A stretch of 10,970 nt of DNA from positions 1 to 10,970 of the forward strand of contig QQUB01000303.1 of assembly GCA_008501835.1 (NCBI GenBank), written 5' to 3'. The DNA is from Bacteroidota bacterium (GTDB lineage Bacteria; Bacteroidota; Bacteroidia; Chitinophagales; Saprospiraceae). The notes beneath the pieces were generated by a model. That model did not search any database. It worked only from the letters and a program-made list of their open reading frames with translations, and was not told the DNA's origin. The translations under genes were made by a program, and so were the position numbers. This document shows, piece by piece, positions 6,927 to 10,970 of the stretch. Position 1 is the stretch's first letter; each line of letters starts with the position of its first letter.

Positions 6927-7099
6927 TTTGTAACCTTCAACTCAGGAAAATAATTTTCTTTTGCGAATGCAAATTTGAAGGTTTTCTCAAAACCAGGTTA
7001 TTCAAAAATTATTAAAAAGTGATACTATTTTATCAAATTAGCATGACAATAGAGTTTATAATGAAAAAACAAGGTAAAATAGTACTCAATCATTAAAGA

Positions 7100-7130
7100 A
7101 AGGTTGGAAAGCTGGAAGGTAGGAAGTTGG
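7100..7130. repeat. Short octamer-like degenerate repeat, purine rich
   Basis: Three 8-base words and a 7-base word follow one another: AAGGTTGG (7100-7107), AAAGCTGG (7108-7115), AAGGTAGG (7116-7123) and AAGTTGG (7124-7130). The strand is strongly purine rich. It lies in the gene-free region upstream of the hydroxyproline cluster. No function is evident. Confidence 0.55.
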
Positions 7131-7223
7131 TTAAGGTGTTGGATTCATTGAAAAACTTTAAGTAGGAGGACAAAATTAGCTTTGATCAAAATACTTAATC
7201 CGATCATGGAGGCACAGAGAGTT

Positions 7224-7336
7224 GTACCGCAGAGGTTTCGCAGAGTTTCGCAGAGAAAAACAAATAATTCTGCGGTACTCAGCGCTTCTTAGCGGCCCTC
7301 CCGACATTTCATGTGCGGGATGGATCATCTGCGGTA
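7224..7336. repeat. Inverted-repeat element with CGCAGAG tandem words
   Basis: Perfect 10-bp arms GTACCGCAGA (7224-7233) and TCTGCGGTAC (7269-7278) enclose a 35-base loop. Three CGCAGAG words lie at 7228, 7239 and 7249, the first overlapping the left arm. A second right-arm-like TCTGCGGTA occurs at 7328-7336. Between the two right arms, AGCGCTTCTTAGCGG is the reverse complement of the GCTAAGAA vocabulary seen at 344-438, so the element appears to mix two word families. It lies 58 bases beyond the queG stop codon on the minus strand. It could form a hairpin in the queG transcript end, but no T-run follows. Confidence 0.65.
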
Positions 7337-7394
7337 TAGTACAATCGTCTCACTTCAAGAAAACATTTGATTCAAAGTAGTTCTGTCCACATAC

Positions 7395-8327
7395 TTACTT
7401 TCCTTCCTGCAAAAATTTCAAATTCCTTTTCAGTCCGGAGTACTTGGTTCGCTTTACAGCTGATTTTTTAAACACAGATCTGAATAATTCTTCGGTGATT
7501 TCGTGCCAGTCCTGCTTTTTCATGGACAACAGGTCAGGATGTGGTTCAAATTCCGGTTCATTGTGTTGCTTGGCAAATCGATTCCAGGGGCAAACCTCCT
7601 GGCAAATATCGCAACCAAACATCCAGTTGTCGAACTTGCCTTTGAATTCCGAGGGTAGTTCGTCTTTCAATTCAATGGTGAAATAGGAGATGCATTTACT
7701 CCCGTCAAGAATATACCCTTGCGGAGAAATGGCGTCAGTTGGACAAGCATCAATACATCGACGGCAGGTACCGCAATAGTCTTTAATGGGTTGATCAGGT
7801 TCAACTTCCAGGTCGATGATGAGTTCTGCCAAAAAGTAATAGGAACCGATTCCCGGCCGGATTAGCATGGTGTTTTTACCCATCCAGCCAAGACCACTTC
7901 TACGGGCCCAGTCACGCTCCAGAACAGGAGCAGAATCTACAAATACCCGGCCACTAACCTCCCCAATCTCTGCATTGATAAACGCAAAAAGTTCTTTCAA
8001 TTTGGCTTTTAAAATAAAATGGTAATCCTTCCCATAGGCATATTGAGATATTTTTGGAGCTTCAGGGTCTTGCTGTTTTTCCTCCGTATGGTAATTGTAC
8101 ATCAGGCTCACCACCGTTTTGGCCCCCTCAACGAGTTTGGTAGGATCGGTCCGTTTTTCGAAATGATTAGCCATGTAACCCATCTTTCCGTGGGAGCCCT
8201 TATTGAGCCATTCTTCCAGCCTTTGAGTTTCAGGCTCCATCTTTTCCGCTTTGGCAAAACCGATGAATTCGAAGCCGAGGCGGTGGGCTTCTTTGGTAAT
8301 GGCGGATTTATATGTATTTTTTGGAAT
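7395..8327 (-). CDS. queG: Epoxyqueuosine reductase QueG, start codon non-canonical or lost
   Basis: QueG is the cobalamin- and iron-sulphur-dependent enzyme that reduces epoxyqueuosine to queuosine in tRNA, the last step of Q biosynthesis. Counting from the first canonical ATG (8240), visible motifs are the catalytic Asp102 in VDSAPVLERDWARRSGLGWM, the first cluster ligands Cys156, 159, 162 and 166 (CGTCRRCIDACP), and Cys183, 210, 213 and 217 (the last three in CDICQEVCPWN). From 8240 the protein would be 281 residues and lack the family's N-terminal segment. In the same frame, upstream codons encode ITKEAHRLGFEFIGFAKAEK, a clear QueG N-terminus. The frame is open to a TAA at 8357-8355 but contains no ATG, GTG or TTG. 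I extend to the ATT at 8327, which gives 310 residues; this start is a guess. Two alternatives are loss of the start by point mutation and a sequence error. Confidence 0.88.
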   Translation of the reverse strand: MPKNTYKSAITKEAHRLGFEFIGFAKAEKMEPETQRLEEWLNKGSHGKMGYMANHFEKRTDPTKLVEGAKTVVSLMYNYHTEEKQQDPEAPKISQYAYGKDYHFILKAKLKELFAFINAEIGEVSGRVFVDSAPVLERDWARRSGLGWMGKNTMLIRPGIGSYYFLAELIIDLEVEPDQPIKDYCGTCRRCIDACPTDAISPQGYILDGSKCISYFTIELKDELPSEFKGKFDNWMFGCDICQEVCPWNRFAKQHNEPEFEPHPDLLSMKKQDWHEITEELFRSVFKKSAVKRTKYSGLKRNLKFLQEGK

Positions 8328-8370
8328 GATGGCTGATGGTTTTACGTAAGCTATTTATTAACAATTCTTT

Positions 8371-8412
8371 TTTAATTCATAACTCATCACTTTGCATTTT
8401 GCACTTTACATT
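8371..8412. repeat. Heptad-phased degenerate tandem repeat (copy 2, inverted relative to 1322-1363)
   Basis: Read on the minus strand from 8412, six consecutive heptads begin AATGTAA (8412-8406), AGTGCAA (8405-8399) and AATGCAA (8398-8392). They continue with AGTGATG (8391-8385) and AGTTATG (8384-8378) and end AATTAAA. The words and order parallel 1322-1363 about 7 kb away in the opposite orientation. It lies between the acyltransferase stop (8423) and queG, and the extended queG frame begins just downstream of it. Confidence 0.75.
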
Positions 8413-8422
8413 TCGGATTTTC

Positions 8423-9364
8423 TCAGCCGCGACGAATTTTCTCTGCCAGGTTAAATAACCGGGAGTTGTTTTTCCGGACATTGAAATAAGGCACCTGGTA
8501 GGCTCCGGCCCGGTGCCAGACCTGCTCAATATTTTTGATCATACTGCCTTCAAAATCAAAAATCTTTACGTCCCAAACAGCTCTGGCATATTGAATGATG
8601 TGCCATACTAATAATATGCCCGCACCGCTTTTTCTCAGAGAAGGATCTCCTCCGGAAATATGATAATAGGCCATATTTCCATCTTTCATCAGACAACTGA
8701 CCGCATGAATCCTTTGCTCATCATCTTTGGCAAAAAACATTTTGGCCAGGCCACGTTCCTCTAAAGCTTTGATGTGGTTACTGAAGATATCCAAACTATA
8801 AGGCATGCCTTTTTCCTGCCGGTCAAATGTCATTTTATGAACCCTGTAGAAATCTTCAGCCGTCCCTTCTTCTGTTATCCGTACCTGGTCTTTGGCCTTC
8901 TTAATGTTCCTGCGAATATCAAGGGCAAAATGCTTGAAAACTTCCTCTGTGCCACTAATATCCAGTCGATAGGTGTAGCGGGTGCTTTGGCTGTAGCCCT
9001 GCCAGTAAAAGGGCAGCCAGTTGGTCAACTCCGGTTCAAAATTCTGGTTAAAACTATCCACTTTTGGAAGTTGATCTATGAGGTTTTTATATATCCGGTG
9101 CTGATCCTTCAGGTTTTGAAACTCTGGTAAAAGCAATGGGCCCATATACCTTACAAAAGGAGGCATTGTGATGTAGGAAAAGCCATACTTCCTCTTGATA
9201 AAATAAGGCATAGCGGCACAGACCTCTCCTTTCCTTTCATCAAAAACCACATCCCATTCGCCATCATTACAAGCTGAGTCCAGGTACCAGTCTTTTACAA
9301 AAACCGGCACTTCGGTTTTTTGACAAAATTCATTGTAGGCAATCCTTGTTATCTCGTTTGGCAT
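8423..9364 (-). CDS. FemAB/GNAT-like acyltransferase (Acetyltransf_6 type)
   Basis: The start chosen is the ATG at 9364, giving 313 residues (MPNEITRIAY). The open frame runs on to an ATG at 9622, but that extra part overlaps the next gene by over 230 bases in another frame and its translation shows no family features. The protein looks like a two-lobed GNAT of the FemAB-related kind. The N-terminal half contains AAMPYFIKRKYGFSYITMPPF (50-70) and YMGPLLLP. The C-terminal half contains DIRRNIKKAKD (149-159), HAVSCLMKDGNMAYYHISGGD (220-240) and the hallmark FDFEGSMIKNIEQVWHRAGA (269-288). Members transfer acyl or aminoacyl groups, for example in cell-wall or exopolysaccharide modification; the substrate here is unknown. 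It lies between the NTF2-like gene (25-base gap) and queG and may share a transcript with them. Confidence 0.85.
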   Translation of the reverse strand: MPNEITRIAYNEFCQKTEVPVFVKDWYLDSACNDGEWDVVFDERKGEVCAAMPYFIKRKYGFSYITMPPFVRYMGPLLLPEFQNLKDQHRIYKNLIDQLPKVDSFNQNFEPELTNWLPFYWQGYSQSTRYTYRLDISGTEEVFKHFALDIRRNIKKAKDQVRITEEGTAEDFYRVHKMTFDRQEKGMPYSLDIFSNHIKALEERGLAKMFFAKDDEQRIHAVSCLMKDGNMAYYHISGGDPSLRKSGAGILLVWHIIQYARAVWDVKIFDFEGSMIKNIEQVWHRAGAYQVPYFNVRKNNSRLFNLAEKIRRG

Positions 9365-9370
9365 GGAAGC

Positions 9371-9391
9371 TGGTTGCTGGTTACTGGAATT
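9371..9391. repeat. Heptad-phased repeat between a stop and the next start codon
   Basis: Three in-phase words, TGGTTGC (9371-9377), TGGTTAC (9378-9384) and TGGAATT (9385-9391), occupy almost the whole gap between the acyltransferase ATG (9364-9362) and the stop of the upstream gene (9392-9390). On the minus strand they form the leader immediately upstream of the acyltransferase start. TGGTTAC is shared with 6892-6926, which sits in the same position relative to another start codon. Confidence 0.65.
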
Positions 9392-10247
9392 ACTTTCCTT
9401 CAACAAGTTTAATGAAATCCTGGATTTTATCATTATCAATGGTAACGCCAAGATGGAAATGTCTGATCTTCCATCCTTCCGCAGTTTTGGACAAAACTCC
9501 TGACCCCATACATACTCCCATCCAGGTATCGAGTTTTTCTTCCCACCAGGCCATTTCACCATCCTCTGAAACATAAATATTCCGGTCAAAAGGTTTGAAG
9601 GCCCAGGCAGATTCCCGTTCAAAGTATTTGGCGGACCATTCTTTCAATTCATCTCTTAACCAACGCTCTGTTTTATCGGTACCCAGGTAAATGGCATCTT
9701 TGGTCATACTTCCGAAAAAAGTATCCTCATCAGCTTCGGCCGCAGCTTTATGCCAGTTGTCGAGTAATTCGCCGATCCTCACAACTTCCTCATTTTCTGT
9801 ACGGCAATCGGCCTTGGTCCTGGTATCAATGATTTTGGTAATCTTCCACCCAGACGGCTCCTTAAATAATTGAAAAGCATTAGCACCACAATGGGATACT
9901 TCATCGTTTATAAAAAAAGTATATTCCGTCCAGGCTGTGGCCAAATGTCCGTCCACATTGATATCATAGTTCCAAAGACGTTCTTCGATTTTTATGTGTG
10001 GAGGAATACTCGCCAACCCACCAATGAATTTTTCAAGGTCACCGGTTTCGATTACTGCACCTGATGGCAGATCTTCGGGGATGGTTTGTAACAATACTTC
10101 TTTGGCAAAAACAGACCTGACCTTGGCCGTATCTTTTTCATGCATGCCTTCAAACATCGTTTGAATAACACGTTTGACTTCAACCTTTTCCTGGCTAAAA
10201 ACTGTTAATGGTAAAACAATAAGTATAAAAACGAGCGTTCTTATCAT
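9390..10247 (-). CDS. Exported protein with two tandem NTF2-like (SnoaL-type) domains
   Basis: The product is 285 residues. Residues 1-19 (MIRTLVFILIVLPLTVFSQ) are a classical signal peptide, with probable cleavage after the Ser-Gln region, so the mature protein is periplasmic or secreted; no lipobox Cys is present. Residues about 20-145 form one NTF2-like domain (VIQTMFEGMHEKDTAKVRSVF at the start, AFQLFKEPSGWKITKIIDTR at the end). Residues about 155-283 form a second, of SnoaL_3 flavour, with YLGTDKTERW (187-196), AWWEEKLDTW (233-242), GSGVLSKTAEGWKIRHFHLGV (248-268) and a closing helix. The NTF2 fold covers small-molecule enzymes and non-enzymatic binding domains, so no reaction can be assigned. 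It is the first gene of the minus-strand group with the acyltransferase and queG, and divergent from the sensor kinase. A stand-alone two-domain arrangement is moderately unusual. Confidence 0.86.
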   Translation of the reverse strand: MIRTLVFILIVLPLTVFSQEKVEVKRVIQTMFEGMHEKDTAKVRSVFAKEVLLQTIPEDLPSGAVIETGDLEKFIGGLASIPPHIKIEERLWNYDINVDGHLATAWTEYTFFINDEVSHCGANAFQLFKEPSGWKITKIIDTRTKADCRTENEEVVRIGELLDNWHKAAAEADEDTFFGSMTKDAIYLGTDKTERWLRDELKEWSAKYFERESAWAFKPFDRNIYVSEDGEMAWWEEKLDTWMGVCMGSGVLSKTAEGWKIRHFHLGVTIDNDKIQDFIKLVEGK

Positions 10248-10365
10248 GATTTCTGTTTTTAAATTAGTCGGGACGTAAAGTTAATCATTCACCCGGTAAT
10301 CATGTAATGAGTGATCAATTCGTCCTTCTAAAATCCTGACATTTATTGTGGAGCATTTGTCTAAA

Positions 10366-10373
10366 CAAAGTTA
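10366..10373 (-). promoter_or_regulatory. Candidate -7 element for the NTF2-like gene
   Basis: The minus strand reads TAACTTTG, an exact match to the Bacteroidota -7 consensus TAnnTTTG. It would give a leader of about 110 bases before the ATG at 10247. No well-spaced TTG (-33) is seen upstream, and a nearer imperfect match TAACTTTA (10283-10276) is an alternative. This remains weak evidence. Confidence 0.35.
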
Positions 10374-10381
10374 GGGGTCAA

Positions 10382-10414
10382 TTGATAATTCATAATTGAA
10401 TTTCACTACCTTTG
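10382..10414 (+). promoter_or_regulatory. Candidate Bacteroidota-type promoter for the sensor kinase gene
   Basis: TACCTTTG at 10407-10414 matches the -7 consensus TAnnTTTG. TTG at 10382-10384 lies 22 bases upstream, a plausible -33 position. Transcription would begin around 10420, giving a leader of roughly 20 bases before the ATG at 10443. A palindrome, AATTCA-TAAT-TGAATT (10387-10402), lies between the two elements and could be a binding site for a regulator, though such AT-rich palindromes arise by chance. Confidence 0.6.
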
Positions 10415-10442
10415 AATTGAAAACCGTACGCTAACTGCCTAT

Positions 10443-10970
10443 ATGGATATCTACAGAAAGAAGTCTACCTGGAAAATTTACCTTGCTATTTTGGGAGTGG
10501 TCATCGTTGCCGTTTCCCTGATCTATACCAATTACCTGGCCGGTAAACTGGCAGAAGAAGAAAAGAAAAAAGCGGAGCTTTGGTTGTTGGCCATTGAGGA
10601 TATTACTGATTTTGATAATGAAGATATTGATTATTGCGGATTGGAGATTCAAACGTTCATCGTCAGTTCCAACACCACAATTCCGGCCATTATCGTCAAT
10701 GAAAGAGGGGGTATCGATTACGTAGCCAATTTCGATCGGGAACTGGAAGGCAATGAAGCCTATTTCAAAGAAGAAGTAGCCAAACTCCAGGCTGCCGGAT
10801 TTGAACCTATCAAAGGTTTTGCCTTTTCGATTTATTACAAAGAATCCAATATACTCCGACAACTTAGATTTTTTCCAATCATCCAGTTATTGCTGATCGG
10901 CTCCTTTGTCCTGTTTGGTTACCTGGCCTTGAACTCCGCCCGTCGTGCAGAACAAAACAGGGTCTGGGCC
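10443..10970 (+). CDS. Sensor histidine kinase, N-terminal sensor part (3' truncated by window edge)
   Basis: The ATG at 10443 opens a frame of 176 codons that runs off the window without a stop. Residues 11-33 (KIYLAILGVVIVAVSLIYTNYLA) are a membrane segment followed by a charged stretch GKLAEEEKKKAE. Residues about 45-140 form an extracytoplasmic domain with SSNTTIPAIIVNERGGIDYV and a tail IYYKESNILRQLRFFP. Residues about 143-164 are a second membrane segment, and the part inside the window ends SARRAEQNRVWA. This architecture and the ARRAEQNRVW end match Bacteroidota two-component kinases in which the His box begins within a few residues; the His itself lies beyond the edge. The signal sensed is unknown. 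It is transcribed divergently from the NTF2-like gene, with 195 bases between them. Confidence 0.87.
   Translation, partial: MDIYRKKSTWKIYLAILGVVIVAVSLIYTNYLAGKLAEEEKKKAELWLLAIEDITDFDNEDIDYCGLEIQTFIVSSNTTIPAIIVNERGGIDYVANFDRELEGNEAYFKEEVAKLQAAGFEPIKGFAFSIYYKESNILRQLRFFPIIQLLLIGSFVLFGYLALNSARRAEQNRVWA

Larger units (their letters stand above)
6884..7394. other. Gene-free intergenic region (511 bases) with three different repeat arrays
   Basis: This region lies between the first gene of the hydroxyproline cluster and the 3' end of queG. No credible coding sequence is present; the best small open frame, an 11-codon ATG frame at 7061, has no support. It contains the heptad repeat 6892-6926, an octamer-like purine-rich array 7100-7130 and the larger inverted-repeat element 7224-7336. 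Between them, 6927-7099 is AT-rich with no clear feature. A minus-strand TAATTTTG (7178-7171) matches the Bacteroidota -7 consensus TAnnTTTG. It lies almost 300 bases from the deaminase start and lacks a well-spaced -33 TTG, so I do not call it a promoter. Confidence 0.7.

Noticed and set aside
7061..7096. Short plus-strand frame ATG to TAA encoding an 11-residue peptide
   Set aside because: It is too short, with no promoter match or conserved feature; it is expected by chance in AT-rich DNA.
9365..9622. N-terminal extension of the acyltransferase frame to an ATG at 9622
   Set aside because: It lies in another frame over the 3' end of the NTF2-like gene, shows no family similarity, and the protein starting at 9364 has a normal N-terminus.
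10280..10320. Possible further heptad array (TAATGAG/TGATCAA-like words)
   Set aside because: The words do not stay in a 7-base register beyond two units, so the similarity to 1322-1363 is too weak to call.
10431..10862. Minus-strand open frame of 143 codons opposite the sensor kinase
   Set aside because: The plus strand encodes a clear kinase N-terminus with two membrane segments; the minus frame is its shadow.
1..10970. Mobile element, phage or defence system
   Set aside because: No transposase, integrase, restriction, toxin-antitoxin or other defence family was recognised in any frame; the genes are metabolic, regulatory or tRNA-modification genes.

Overview
The window looks like chromosomal DNA of a Bacteroidota bacterium, perhaps a Saprospiraceae-like lineage (the phylum is well supported, the family is a guess). 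The evidence is: protein family flavour; absence of Shine-Dalgarno sequences before start codons; a TAnnTTTG-type promoter before the last gene; a sensor kinase N-terminus of a type common in Bacteroidota; and intergenic DNA filled with short-period degenerate repeats.

Layout. 2-334 (+) is the C-terminal end of an S9-family peptidase. 444-1319 (+) is an AraC-type regulator whose leader is occupied by a long inverted repeat. From 6883 down to 1422, on the minus strand, lies a complete trans-4-hydroxy-L-proline catabolic cluster. In transcription order it holds a dihydrodipicolinate-synthase-family deaminase (6883-5969), a small GNAT acetyltransferase (5950-5519), an alpha-ketoglutarate semialdehyde dehydrogenase (5514-3943), 4-hydroxyproline epimerase (3943-2942, overlapping the previous stop by one base) and, after a 275-base gap, a DadA-type FAD dehydrogenase (2666-1422). 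A 511-base gene-free stretch (6884-7394) separates this cluster from a second minus-strand group: queG (epoxyqueuosine reductase), a FemAB/GNAT-like acyltransferase, and an exported protein with two NTF2-like domains. A sensor histidine kinase (10443 to the window edge, +) is transcribed divergently from the last of these.

How the genes work together. Epimerase converts trans-4-hydroxy-L-proline to cis-4-hydroxy-D-proline. The FAD dehydrogenase oxidises it to pyrroline-4-hydroxy-2-carboxylate. The deaminase yields alpha-ketoglutarate semialdehyde, and the aldehyde dehydrogenase delivers alpha-ketoglutarate to the TCA cycle. The AraC protein, convergent with the dehydrogenase gene, is the obvious candidate regulator. 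No transporter is visible. The role of the embedded acetyltransferase is unknown.

The most unusual feature is not a gene. Most intergenic gaps carry short-period degenerate repeats (periods 7, 8, 9 and about 10 bases). Two heptad arrays, at 1322-1363 and in opposite orientation at 8371-8412, share words and order. A second heptad word, TGGTTAC, recurs at 6892-6926 and 9371-9391, in both cases just before a start codon. A second oddity is queG: its conserved N-terminal coding region has no ATG, GTG or TTG start. I found no clearly new defence or mobile system.
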